Assembly: GCF_028389875.1 (NCBI RefSeq)
Contig: NC_084664.1
Span: 117,869,966 to 117,933,965, forward strand
Direction: 5' to 3'
DNA from: Rhea pennata
Lineage: Eukaryota > Chordata > Aves > Rheiformes > Rheidae
DNA: 64,000 nucleotides
Within the stretch, counting starts at the first letter, position 1. Every line of letters begins with the position of its first letter. The notes beneath the pieces were generated by a model. The model did not search any database. It was given only the letters and a program-made list of their open reading frames with translations, and was not told the DNA's origin. The translations under genes and the position numbers were made by a program. This document shows, piece by piece, positions 50,701-58,528 of the stretch.

Positions 50701-52172
50701 GACAGCCAGGTACCGCATTATTCCTTGGCTGTCTTGGCCAGCTATGTTCATGCTGCCCTCAGACTCTCCCTTTAGGGCCTGCTCTGATGGCAATTTCTGG
50801 ATTTGAGAAAAGGTTTAATTTTATCAAAATTTCTGTTTGGAGATCCCGAAGGCAGAAAAGTAGGAAATTTCTAGGAAAGTTATTGCCTAAATGTTAAACA
50901 AAAACTCAAGTCTTTGTAAAGTTCATTTTAAATGAAATTTGATTTGCTAGCTCTTTGCAAAAGTAAGAATAAAAGGTCAATAACATTTGAATAGGACTTA
51001 CTTCAAGATCACAAAGATGTTGCTGATTTCTTTTAATCGTACTAGGTGATGTTATTTTTCAAGTCTGCTAGGCTCAGTTGTGATTAGAGAAATCTCACTA
51101 GGGATAGAATTAAAAACCTGAAGAAAAGTAATTCTCTTCTATTTTTTTTTCCTGTTTTTCCAAACTACAGAAAGCATTTGTGTATGCAGATGAAGATGAA
51201 GGTCGTCCAGCAAATGACTGTCTCTTAATATACGATCATGAAGGAGTAGGTACTCCTGTTGGCTCTGTGGGTTGCTGCAGTTTTATCGGAGAAGATACAG
51301 ATGAAACGTATTTGGATACATTAGGACCAAAATTTAAGACCTTGGCAGAAATCTGTCTGGGCAAAGAAATTGAAACTTTTTCTGAAGTTAACCTGCCATG
51401 GCCATCTGGTAGTGCTACCTTTCCTAACCCTGAAAGCGATATAAATTTGCCACCACCTGGAACCACCATCATCGTCAATGGAGGTGCACCAATGCCTCCC
51501 CCAGCTGGTACTACAACAATTGTTACGGAAAACACCTATACGTCCGGGTCTACCTTGCAGCCCCCAAGGCCAATGTCTGATCCTTTGCTCCATGGCAATG
51601 TGATGGTGACTGAGACCTACACATCCAGCCCACCCTCCCTTAGCGTTGACCCTCTGCGCGCATCGAACGTCGTCGTAACCGAAAGGGTTGTCGGGCCGGC
51701 GTCCGCCTCCGATTTGCGTGGCATGCTAGATATCCCCGATCTCACGGAGGGGTCCAACGTCATCGTCACGGAAAGAGTGATCGCGCCCAACTCGCGGCTC
51801 CCGACCTCCTTGAGCATTCCCGACCTCGTAGATGGGTCGAACGTGGTGGTGACGGAAAGGGTGATCAGACCGGCCACTGGGATGCGCGGCAGCTTGATCA
51901 ACATCCCCGCCGAGCTGTCCAGCGCCCACAACGTGGTGGTCACAGAGAGAGTAGTGTCCGGGGCTGCAATGAGCGGTGTGGGCGGCGCCGGCATGGGCGG
52001 AGCCATCGTGGGCGGGGCCAGCATGGGCGGGGCCAGCATGGGCGGGATGAGTGGCGCGGCCCCGATGTTGAACGCCGACTGCCACCTCAGCCAGCCCATG
52101 GGCACGGCCTCCCCCGGCACCTCGCGGCAGAGGGTGACCAAGTACAGCACCGTGCAGTACTCCAGCCAGTGA
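30622..52172 (+). CDS. DSG1/DSG4: Desmoglein of DSG1/DSG4 type, complete 16-exon gene
   Basis: This is a single-pass desmosomal cadherin. Family members give calcium-dependent adhesion in desmosomes of stratified epithelia and bind plakoglobin inside the cell. The coding exons are 30622-30669, 37381-37416, 37793-37921, 38556-38711, 38891-39038, 40014-40177, 40435-40569, 41091-41276, 41464-41723, 42494-42636, 42784-43002, 43938-44531, 46425-46573, 47053-47113, 49461-49669 and 51171-52172. Every intron is GT-AG, the phases join without a frameshift, and the product is 1,212 residues. Protein order: signal peptide (about 1-25), short propeptide ending in the furin site RQKR (45-48), mature start EWIKF with Trp50 as the strand-swap residue, EC1-EC4 (about 49-491), membrane-proximal domain (about 492-597), Gly-rich linker (601-718), membrane segment (about 722-747), Cys cluster (750-753), catenin-binding region (about 866-945), five clear RUD repeats (1022-1141) and a Gly/Met tail ending [10 protein letters not shown]. 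The tail resembles DSG1. The ectodomain and the retained membrane-proximal domain resemble DSG4. I am sure it is a desmoglein but not which mammalian paralog is its ortholog. Confidence 0.95.
32571..32630. repeat. Degenerate copy of an old palindrome-like dispersed repeat
   Basis: GGGACTGATTCTGCAATCCT, then CACTCACATGA, then TCTCATGAGTAAG. It resembles a widespread amniote repeat of the form CTGATCCTGCAA...ACTCATGTGAGTA...GTGAGTA. Related copies lie near 14651, 34119, 36714 and 60686. The family name is not known to me. Confidence 0.4.
34119..34187. repeat. Degenerate copy of an old dispersed repeat
   Basis: GGGCCTAATTCTGTTCCCAG, then TTACATCAGAACAAATCCAG and AGTAACTCCAGTGTGACGTC resemble the TTACACCAGTGTAAATCCAG, AGTAACTCCA repeat seen in reptile and bird genomes. 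Confidence 0.4.
36714..36800. repeat. Degenerate copy of an old dispersed repeat
   Basis: GCATCTGATCCTGCAACATC begins the copy and CCCACTGAATTCCAAG ends it, matching the CTGATCCTGCAA and CCCATTGAAGTCAA parts of the same family. Confidence 0.35.
37381..37416 (+). CDS. DSG1/DSG4: Desmoglein exon 2: end of signal peptide
   Basis: It encodes [12 protein letters not shown] (residues 17-28), 36 bases, phase 0 at both ends. The acceptor is TTCTTGCAG and the donor GTAATA. The signal peptidase site is probably near Thr-Gly-Phe (residues 23-25). The exon size matches the equivalent small exon of mammalian desmogleins. Confidence 0.88.
37793..37921 (+). CDS. DSG1/DSG4: Desmoglein exon 3: propeptide, furin site and mature N-terminus
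   Basis: It encodes residues 29-71. The propeptide ends KTFKRQKR, a proprotein convertase site cut after Arg48. The mature chain begins [14 protein letters not shown], nearly identical to human DSG1 and DSG4, and Trp50 (mature Trp2) is the adhesive strand-swap residue. The acceptor AAAG at 37792 has a poor pyrimidine tract. A second in-frame AG at 37777 would add five residues (NSMSK). The shorter form is preferred because it matches the family exon boundary. The donor is GTAGGT. Confidence 0.88.
38556..38711 (+). CDS. DSG1/DSG4: Desmoglein exon 4: most of EC1
   Basis: It encodes residues 72-123. It carries the family motif [13 protein letters not shown], the conserved N-glycosylation sequon NIT at 109-111 and the calcium-site motif VDRE (114-117). 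It is phase 0 at both ends. The next intron is only 179 bases and contains a C14 run and a T27 run. Confidence 0.92.
38727..38859. repeat. Homopolymer pair in intron 4: C14 and T27
   Basis: A run of 14 C lies at 38727-38740 and a run of about 27 T at 38833-38859. Both fall in the 179-base intron 4. The T run ends 31 bases before exon 5 and probably forms the upstream part of its pyrimidine tract. Confidence 0.9.
38891..39038 (+). CDS. DSG1/DSG4: Desmoglein exon 5: EC1-EC2 junction
   Basis: It encodes residues 124-172 plus one base of codon 173. It contains the EC1-EC2 calcium linker [10 protein letters not shown] (148-157). Where mammalian type 1/4 desmogleins have the cell-adhesion recognition triplet RAL after a conserved Cys, this protein reads CFAK (126-129). 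The start of EC2 reads IEEC instead of the usual IEEN. It ends in phase 1 with donor GTAAGT. Confidence 0.9.
39039..40013 (+). other. Intron 5 of the DSG1/4-type gene
   Basis: 975 bases, AT-rich, with an A15 tract at 39371-39385 and a long T-rich acceptor region. No other element was seen. Confidence 0.7.
40014..40177 (+). CDS. DSG1/DSG4: Desmoglein exon 6: EC2
   Basis: It encodes residues 174-227, with the split codon 173 read as Asn. It contains the [16 protein letters not shown] block, almost invariant in desmogleins, with calcium ligands at DADE (183-186), and ends in the calcium motif LDRE (224-227). It starts in phase 1 and ends in phase 0 at a GTAAAA donor. Confidence 0.93.
40435..40569 (+). 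CDS. DSG1/DSG4: Desmoglein exon 7: EC2 end and EC2-EC3 linker
   Basis: It encodes residues 228-272, with SDRDGAADG, a Cys pair (CSC, 252-254) that matches the ECEC/ECDC pair of the family, and the calcium linker VIDVNDNFP (258-266). It is phase 0 at both ends with donor GTAAGT. Confidence 0.92.
41091..41276 (+). CDS. DSG1/DSG4: Desmoglein exon 8: EC3
   Basis: It encodes residues 273-334: [15 protein letters not shown], the calcium motif [22 protein letters not shown] and the end NQGILRVIK. The family usually has Trp at the Cys316 position (NEGNWFEI), so this is an extra ectodomain cysteine. It is phase 0 at both ends. The acceptor has a good pyrimidine tract. Confidence 0.92.
41464..41723 (+). 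CDS. DSG1/DSG4: Desmoglein exon 9: EC3 end and first half of EC4
   Basis: It encodes residues 335-420 plus two bases of codon 421. It begins ELNYE where mammalian DSG1 and DSG4 have LDYE, then [14 protein letters not shown], which closely follows DSG1 and DSG4. EC4 starts at about [11 protein letters not shown] and includes [11 protein letters not shown], a DSG4-like stretch. It ends in phase 2 with donor GTAAGG. Confidence 0.92.
41724..42493 (+). other. Intron 9 of the DSG1/4-type gene
   Basis: 770 bases, AT-rich, no recognisable repeat. It ends in a weak acceptor (CTAAATACAG). Confidence 0.7.
42494..42636 (+). CDS. DSG1/DSG4: Desmoglein exon 10: EC4
   Basis: It encodes residues 422-468, with split codons on both sides: [18 protein letters not shown], then [14 protein letters not shown]. 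The spacing and motif order match EC4 of DSG4 (AGSWLKVDSRTGEIQF). The acceptor AAATACAG has a weak pyrimidine tract, but frame and homology fix the boundary. It ends in phase 1. Confidence 0.88.
42784..43002 (+). CDS. DSG1/DSG4: Desmoglein exon 11: EC4 end and membrane-proximal domain
   Basis: It encodes residues 470-541, with [19 protein letters not shown] holding the last calcium linker (DVNDN, 485-489), then [14 protein letters not shown] and [12 protein letters not shown]. This block is present in DSG2, DSG3 and DSG4 and largely lost from mammalian DSG1. It ends in phase 1 with donor GTAAAT. Confidence 0.92.
43003..43937 (+). other. Intron 11 of the DSG1/4-type gene
   Basis: This 935-base AT-rich intron has an A16 tract at 43762-43777 and no other recognisable element. 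A pyrimidine tract and AAAG acceptor lead into exon 12. Confidence 0.75.
43938..44531 (+). CDS. DSG1/DSG4: Desmoglein exon 12: membrane-proximal domain, Gly-rich linker, membrane segment
   Basis: It encodes residues 543-739. The first part, through [13 protein letters not shown] (577-590), matches the Cys-rich end of the DSG2/3/4 membrane-proximal domain. A pure Gly/Ala/Ser block follows (601-651; bases 44114-44266), then a Gly, Tyr and acidic stretch (652-718; bases 44267-44467), then the start of the membrane helix ([17 protein letters not shown]). GAAIGLM mirrors GPAGIGL of other desmogleins. The linker makes this exon much larger than its mammalian equivalents. It ends in phase 1 with donor GTAAGT. 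Confidence 0.9.
44114..44266 (+). repeat. In-frame GGN/GCN repeat coding a Gly/Ala/Ser block
   Basis: Fifty-one codons consist only of Gly (mostly GGT and GGC), Ala and Ser in GGGA, GGGS and GGGGA units. The DNA is a degenerate trinucleotide tract with 9- and 12-base sub-repeats such as GGTGCTGGCGGC, a likely site of replication slippage and length polymorphism. Because the sequence is so skewed, long open frames also exist on the other strand and in frame +2. These are not genes. Confidence 0.93.
44532..46424 (+). other. Intron 12 of the DSG1/4-type gene
   Basis: This 1.9-kb AT-rich intron holds a (CA)n microsatellite at 44714-44740 flanked by ATATAT tracts. No coding exon or interspersed repeat was recognised. 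Confidence 0.75.
46425..46573 (+). CDS. DSG1/DSG4: Desmoglein exon 13: end of membrane helix and intracellular anchor
   Basis: It encodes residues 741-789 after split codon 740 (Leu). It completes the helix (IPILMSM), then SDCCGCG, whose cysteines 750, 751 and 753 are likely S-palmitoylated as in other desmogleins. The [26 protein letters not shown] block closely follows the DSG1 intracellular anchor. It ends in phase 0 at a GTCAGT donor, which is less common but preserves frame. Confidence 0.92.
46574..47052 (+). other. Intron 13 of the DSG1/4-type gene
   Basis: 479 bases. Reading frame +1 stays open through much of the end (46891-47121) and into exon 14. The intron is placed by the TTTTCCAG acceptor and by homology of both flanking exons. 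Confidence 0.7.
47053..47113 (+). CDS. DSG1/DSG4: Desmoglein exon 14: intracellular anchor
   Basis: It encodes residues 790-809 ([20 protein letters not shown]) plus one base of codon 810. It corresponds to the DITTVIPQ / DVSNICAP segment of DSG1 and DSG4. Sixty-one bases, phase 0 in and phase 1 out, donor GTAAGT. Confidence 0.87.
47114..49460 (+). other. Intron 14, interrupted by a CR1 insertion
   Basis: This 2.3-kb intron contains a sense-strand CR1 copy at 48644-49365, ending about 95 bases before the exon 15 acceptor. The rest is AT-rich with no recognisable element. Confidence 0.8.
48644..49365 (+). mobile_element. CR1 LINE copy in intron 14, 5'-truncated, sense orientation
   Basis: It encodes the C-terminal part of CR1 ORF2 (reverse transcriptase), from about [18 protein letters not shown] through [20 protein letters not shown] to LSNML, followed by the CR1 3'UTR (GGTCCCTTCCAACCTTACTG) and a tail of ATTCTGTG/ATTTTATG repeats. 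An in-frame TAG at 48910-48912 breaks the frame, so the copy is dead. CR1 elements lack a poly(A) tail and usually leave no target-site duplication, and none is seen here. Confidence 0.93.
49461..49669 (+). CDS. DSG1/DSG4: Desmoglein exon 15: catenin-binding region start
   Basis: It encodes residues 811-879. [10 protein letters not shown] matches the VYTNEYGG / IYTNTYAAG motif of DSG1 and DSG4. A Gly, Thr and Tyr-rich spacer follows, then [19 protein letters not shown], the start of the cadherin-typical plakoglobin-binding segment. The donor is GTAGCT, a weak match, but the next exon begins at the conserved family boundary before [11 protein letters not shown]. Confidence 0.92.
49670..51170 (+). 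other. Intron 15 of the DSG1/4-type gene
   Basis: This 1.5-kb intron has a C-rich stretch at about 50480-50800 whose Pro/Leu/Ser-rich open frame (50475-50897) resembles nothing known to me and probably reflects base composition. Its last 30 bases form a strong pyrimidine tract before exon 16. Confidence 0.7.
51171..52172 (+). CDS. DSG1/DSG4: Desmoglein exon 16: catenin-binding region, RUD repeats, terminal domain
   Basis: It encodes residues 880-1212 and ends at TGA 52170-52172. [31 protein letters not shown] and [18 protein letters not shown] are close to DSG1. Then come repeat-unit-domain cores [36 protein letters not shown] and NVVVTERVV at residues 1022, 1045, 1075, 1103 and 1133, with a degenerate [10 protein letters not shown] unit at about 993. 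The terminal Gly/Met stretch ([15 protein letters not shown]) and [16 protein letters not shown] match the DSG1 terminal domain. Five RUD units is the DSG1-type arrangement; DSG4 has fewer. Confidence 0.95.
   Translation, partial: KAFVYADEDEGRPANDCLLIYDHEGVGTPVGSVGCCSFIGEDTDETYLDTLGPKFKTLAEICLGKEIETFSEVNLPWPSGSATFPNPESDINLPPPGTTIIVNGGAPMPPPAGTTTIVTENTYTSGSTLQPPRPMSDPLLHGNVMVTETYTSSPPSLSVDPLRASNVVVTERVVGPASASDLRGMLDIPDLTEGSNVIVTERVIAPNSRLPTSLSIPDLVDGSNVVVTERVIRPATGMRGSLINIPAELSSAHNVVVTERVVSGAAMSGVGGAGMGGAIVGGASMGGASMGGMSGAAPMLNADCHLSQPMGTASPGTSRQRVTKYSTVQYSSQ
51597..51956 (+). repeat. Five RUD protein repeats (23-30 residues each)
   Basis: Five copies of an N-V-[VIM]-V-T-E core are spaced 23, 30, 28 and 30 residues apart. 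They are diverged in DNA but conserved in protein, so selection rather than recent duplication maintains them. In mammalian desmogleins this region is extended and flexible. Confidence 0.88.
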
Positions 52173-53325
52173 GCCAGCCCCCCGCGGGCCCTCCCGCCGG
52201 CCTGAACCGCGGCTCGCCCTGGCGCTTGTCACCCGCCGCCGACCCACGGTATTGCTATCACTCGCACCTAGCCACCGACAGCAAAATTGCAGGGATTCGC
52301 ACCCGAGGAGGATTCTCGTGAGGGTACCCAGTTTCAAAGTCAAACGCAGAGCTTGGTCAGGGAGGGGAAAGTTCGGGGTTAACGGGTTAATGGCTCCTTA
52401 CTGACAAGACAGGAAAAGGGCACAATTAATAATTAGTCAGCACATCATTAGTAAGCACTTTCAAGAACGTCATTTTACTTCACATGCCATTAAATGTGCT
52501 TTGCAAAATAGTACTTCAAATAACGTCTGCTACCACCAGCAATCATTATAAATAATAATCATACAAATACAATACGTTTTCATAGTTTTCTCAGTAAAAA
52601 GTTCTCAGTAAAACAAGTACTTCCTCAAAACTGTCATGTTGTTACCACCACGGTGAACTTTGACTAGTAATTCACTGCCGCTGGTGCTGTAGAATTGAAC
52701 CTGTTACCTGCGAAGCTGTTTTTGCCTCATCTTTTCTCCGTTACTGTTACTACCATAGCTAAATCTAAGAGGTCTGCAGTGAAACTAGATTTTTTTTTTT
52801 GCCATACTATGACTGTCATTCAAGTTTCCAATGTCTGGGTATATTATAAGGACTATAATATACACATAAGTTTTATTTGCCAATAGTGGCAAGAAAACGC
52901 CTTAGAAGCTTTATGCTGTGGGGAGGCAACAGCAAAAATAATAGTGATATCGGTAGCTGAACTCCTTCATGAAAAGAAAAAAAAATACTTGGGAACAATA
53001 TAAATTTGCTAATACATAATGTAGAGAATTGTTATTTCATATGTCAATGTATTTTGCATTGATATTTTGAAGTTTTATTTTAATGTGCTAATTGAAAAGA
53101 GTAGTTATGATTCCATAATCTTAATTAAATCCAGCATTTATTTTCCCACAAAAGCAGCTCTGCTGGACTCTGTTATTCTTGTAATACCTTAACATGCTTT
53201 AGAACATGACCTGAAGGAACAAAATACTGAAATATAGAATTCATCTCCTTTTATTTCTGTACTGTATGTATAATACACAAACACCGCTGCAGTGTAAATA
53301 CAATAGGGTTATAAGGAGGGATTGG

Positions 53326-53361
<36 letters not shown>

Positions 53362-54880
53362 CCCTGCATCACCAAATGAGTACTTCTTTCTCCTCACATT
53401 AAGAGTTGTTTGTGGACTTCCCACTCGATAAAATGGAGAAGAAACTTCTAGCTCTATATTCAGATTAACTCATTTTGGACAAGTTTCGAAGTCTGATATC
53501 AGTCAGGAAAAGACTCTTCCTTTTTAAAAGAGGCTCTCAGAAATGTCACTAGATCCAGCGGCAGAGACAGTCCGTGGCGCCCTTTGAGTCAGTGTTACAG
53601 CCATTGGCACTAGCGCTCCCCAGAAGTTACTACCTACCCCAAGGCTACCTCAAGAAAGGGTCCCTTCATGGCTTTTATGAAACAGCTAAAGAGTGCCAGA
53701 TGCTCTTCCCGTAACACTGAAGCATTGCTACTTTTTACTTCACCCTGCGGCCTTGATTATCTTAATTTGTTTATTTCCATGGAATTATTCTCTTCTATAT
53801 GTTCTATACAACTATAAGTATGGTTTCTAGAATCTTTCTTTAAGGAAGGAAAATAGGTACTGGTATACGAAGGTGAATTCTTTTATGTCTGGGTAATACA
53901 GGCTGAAATTTGGTAAAACACTGACAAACTTCTTTTCATTTTACTAACCACCTATCTACATAAAAAAAGCAATTATTTGAAATATTTATGGCTCACTGTA
54001 CATTTAGAAAGCCTCCACAATATATCCAAAGCCCATTAGAGACTTTTTAATGTAAAAAAAAAAAAAAAAAAAAAAATTTTCTGTAAATATTTTCATAATC
54101 ATCGTATGCAAATCAGGAATATTTATCCTTGTTGTGCTCCTAGGTTATAAAAGCAGACTTCAGGAGTACTTGCTGAATTCTCTCTTACTCTCTTGAACAA
54201 GAATGTTGTGTGATGTATGAGCGTTTGAACTAACTCTGTTTTCTTGCATGTCTAGAAATAGAAAGGGGAATGAATAATATAAAAAAAAATCAAAAGTAGA
54301 ATTACTTTCATTATGTAGGGGTTGTTACTTTGTTAGGACTTTTACCAATTCTTTTTAAAGAACAATAGCTTGTTATTTAATGAAATGCCTTGAAAGATTT
54401 CTAGTGTGGGTTTTATTTTTTAATATTGGTTTCTCACTTGTCAAACAGGAATCACAATATTATCTCTCAGTGCATTTCCAATGTGTATGTGAACAATAAT
54501 TTAAATTATTTTACAATCGATACAAACTTTCTTAAAATTGTTTTGCTAGTGAGATAGACACATTTTTTAGGTTACTACAAGTTTCAGAACAAAAATATAT
54601 CTGAAGATGTGAACATATACCCAGTTCATTACAAATTCTGTGCAAATTCTTTTTCTAGCTTTATTATTAAAAAGTAGTATATAGTTTAATCCTATCAGAT
54701 GCTAGTTTCTTTTTCTTCGTATGTGATTTAGAAGCTTGTTTGCTGTCCAACTTTAATTATGCTGTTGAATAATGAAGCATGAATGATTTTGAGGAGAGAG
54801 ACTATTTTGAATTGTGATATCAATTCTGCTACAACCATTCAAGCAAAAAACTCGTATTAAAGTGTGGACAGCTTGCAACA
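52173..54880 (+). other. Probable 3'UTR of the DSG1/4-type gene
   Basis: The first 70 bases continue the GC-rich end of the last exon, then the DNA becomes AT-rich. An ATTAAA signal at 54856 is followed by a GTGTGG motif and a T-rich stretch, a plausible cleavage region. Later candidate signals are the AATAAATAAA at 55091-55100 and AATAAA at 55355-55360. T35 (53327-53361) and A23 (54054-54076) tracts lie within. The true end cannot be fixed without transcripts. Confidence 0.4.
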
Positions 54881-57800
54881 TCAAGTCTATGGCTTTCTTT
54901 TCTCACTTGGGTTTTGTAGAGCAGGATCCTACAGTTTTACACAAGCTTATCCAGATCTTTCCAGCATAAACAGTGTATTGCCTTTGAAGTAAATAGTGCC
55001 ACAAGCCAAGGATCTCATTAGATTATTATCTTGAATTGCAGGCTTTTATTCCTTTTACTCAGTCCTAGTGTTTTGTGGTTAAAAATATGTAATAAATAAA
55101 ATTTTAACTGTTGTGAGCAGGATCTACTATCTGCAATATGAGCAGACCACATAATTTAAGCAAAAATTCCAAAGAGTCTATGGTTTTGTTTGAATTAACA
55201 TTGCTACATAATTCAAATGCTCCTCAATACTGAGTAACCAAATGCATCATTTTCATTCTATTTAAAACATAATTAATATTACAGTTTTACTTGTGTTTTC
55301 CTAAATAGAAATATTAGAGTTTTGCTTGTAAGAATTTCTGAATGGTATTGAAACAATAAAATAAATGATCATTTGGAACATCATGTTTTGAGTAGAATGA
55401 CTCATTTTTTTTTTTTTTTTTTCATTTATCAGTGGAAATGTAGTTTCCTTAAAACTGCAAGTCTGTGAAGGAAAATTTCAGCTTTATTTTTATTTCAGAA
55501 ATAAAAATGAAAAAAAAAAAATGTTGATTTAAAAAGCTGGGGCATCCCAGGCTGAAATTACTTTGTGTGTCAGAATGACTCAGGCTACATTACTGCAGCG
55601 AAATGCAGCAGCAATGTGTGTTAGGTTTCATGAGAGTTATAGTACAATTTCCTCAAGTTATCCTTCTTCTCTGTATTGTTCTCCATCACTACACTGCCTT
55701 TTTCATGATGCTATAGTTTAGTCCAGAAGCACAAGCCACAGAGAAGAGAAAGAAACACTTGAGTAACAGTCTTTGGTCAAATTTTTTCTAAGCTCCAGGG
55801 CTCGTATTCATGCTAACAATTTTGGTTTGTTTGTTTGTTTGTTTAAGAGACATATATATTCTATTTTATAATTTTATTTGGCCTTAATATTTTGACAACC
55901 TTTCCATGTATACTTCATACAGCATGAGTTCAGGGATTTGCAAATACCTCAAATAATGATCTAAAGATCTTGACAGGACATTCAGTTAGTAAAAATCATT
56001 GTCCATCTTCCAAGGTATAGCAATGATATCATAATCAATCTGGTAACATTGCCAATACATTACATTACAGTGAAGATACGTTCAGAACTAAAGCAATAGA
56101 CTGCTAAATAAAACCATCTGTTATGCCCAAGCAACATTTATTGAAATCTATAGGAGCTGCACCTACAAGTCAAAATGGGTCAATAAAGTTATTCTATATT
56201 CCAAAGACACAGAAATCTTGCAAGAAAGAGAACAATTACAAAAGTACAATTTGTGACAGATTTGGATAAACTTTTCTAAATGTGTCATATTTTCTTGTTC
56301 ACATAAACTGTCAAATATCACTTTGTAATTCAGGATACAGCACAATAAGGTATGAAATGGAACAGTCACAAAAAGCTAATTTAGGGCACAAAAGGTGTTT
56401 TGCTGATATCTATCATGTATCCTGACTTTTGATATTCATTACACACTGTTAGGTTTACTTTCAAAATTAGTTAGCTGATTTGTAATCTCTGATAAAGTAA
56501 TTATATATATATATATATCATATTAGTAGCAGGGTCCCTTTTTTTCTCTTTTTTTTCCTCTGAGCTCATTCACTAAATTTCAATTCAATTTAAGCCAGTA
56601 AACTTCTAGATAAAATAAACAGTAATTTTATAACTGCAGGCTTTGATCTTGCAATGATCCAGTCCCAAAGATCTGGGCAAAGGTCTGCCTGTGCGCCACT
56701 CTATGCAGGCTCAGGTTGCTAGGGAGGTAAACCACCTTGAGACACTATATTGAAATTCAAGAGACTAAAAACTGCCTACAATTCCTTACAGGGCCTTAGT
56801 AAGTTGTTTACTTATCTTTTTTCTGAATTATCAATAAACTTTTTGAAAAGAGGAATGATAACATAGTCTCTTCCCCTTATGACAAATTCATTAATGTCTA
56901 CAAGATATCCAGGAGTTACGGTGTTCAATTAAATATTTAAATAAGTTGCTGGCAATGTGTTTATAACACACTTACAAAGAATGTTTCTGGAGTCTCTGAC
57001 ACTGAGTAGCTATTCAAATGAATGCTATTTGATTGCAAAATCCGTTCCAGTTAATTATTTGTATACAGCAAAATAACAACTTTTGGACATTCAAAGTTTG
57101 CTAATAATAGCAGATAAGTAATGCTTTTCATATGTCCTTTCTCAGTATATAAGTCTGGCTTTTATCACTTTGATTTCCCTAGATAATATATCACTTAATC
57201 AAATGATCACAGAAAGTTGTGAATGAGAAATCAGCAGGTTCAGAAGGAGACTAGATGAATTCACAGGCAATTGGTTATAAACGTGAATTAAAAAGACCAG
57301 GGTGAGTGAGTACCAGGGATAGCTTGGTATGCTCTGTTCAATGAACCATCAAATTGCAAAGTTTAGACCAATACTGGGGCACAGAAAATACATAAATGGG
57401 TGGATGAACCCATGGATAGATGTTTTTTTAGCAAGAAAGGCAGTATTTAAGAGTAATTGAGTCTAAACATCTAAGCACAGAGAAACAGGTGGATGCACAC
57501 AATTTAATAGAATTATTTATAAGCAATGTATCCTGAGCTAAATCAGCAGGAATTTTGTCATAGTCTTTGCTATAATGCTCAATGGAAGCAATATCCAAAT
57601 AGTGCCAGTTTGTTTTCCTCAGCCCCTTTTCCAAGCCCAGCAGAAAGTTTTTAAGCACATACTGGACCCTTTCTCCCCCCTGGGTCTGTCTGTGAAGGGC
57701 AATAACCATGCAGGGCTTGCATACGCTTTCTAAAGAGCATCTCCTGCCAGCATTGTCAGAGACAGAATAACGGGGTAATGGACCACCTGGGTAACTCAGT

Positions 57801-58475
57801 AGGGAGTTTCCAATGATCTTACAGTAATAACTGTGATTCAAAGAAATATATTCATTTCTTTTGTAAACTGATCAGTTATGCTCCTCTGCCACACAGTGGG
57901 TGCCAAAGATTTTATTATGCCTACATGCAGTGTCTAATTCAAAATTCAATAGAAGCGCTGCTAGTGATTACAAATAGCTTTCTATTATGTTTGAAAAGTT
58001 GGATAGCCTCTGCACTGGGAGGCTGTCTGGGATTTGTTCCTATTATTGAGAAATGATACATCAAAGTATCTGCAGTGGGCATCTCTTAATGGAAAGTTGT
58101 CAGTTGTAACACTGACGTTAACCTATACAGGTTACACTTTCTTAAACTCACAGGGTAATCATTATGAAAAAATAAATAAGGTCCTCTTTTTTTTTTGGCT
58201 CTTGCTTTTTTGTCATCAAAATCAGAATGTATTCTGAGCTAGCAGAATATTAGTGGTATCAAATTGATAGGATACACATCCTACAACCATTCCACACAAA
58301 TACAAATCCGTGAGGAGCTATGACAGACGGAACTCTCACAAGAGCCAGTTCTATCACCACCTGTGATTCACAAAATAATTTTGTAATTATTTTTACTGAT
58401 ATAATTTTATACTTAACATTTTGACATGAACAAAATTTTGTAATTTATTTCTATCATTTCAGCTATTTCTATATT

Positions 58476-58528
58476 AGAGAAGAGAAGAGAAGAGAAGAGA
58501 AGAGAAGAGAAGAGAAGAGAAGAGAAGA
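58476..58528. repeat. (AGAGA)n pentanucleotide microsatellite
   Basis: About ten perfect tandem copies of a five-base AGAGA/AGAAG unit. It is purine-only on the plus strand and therefore able in principle to form triplex DNA. Confidence 0.95.

Noticed and set aside
50475..50897. 140-codon Pro/Leu/Ser-rich frame in intron 15
   Set aside because: The stretch is C-rich, has no known domain, and lies between two exons whose phases and homology join perfectly without it.
51617..52343. Minus-strand open frames of 177 and 205 codons
   Set aside because: They overlap the GC-rich, repeat-coding end of desmoglein exon 16, where stop codons are rare on both strands. No homology or splice support.
58476..58528. 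Regular short repeats that could suggest a CRISPR-like array
   Set aside because: It is a plain pentanucleotide microsatellite without spacers in a vertebrate genome.
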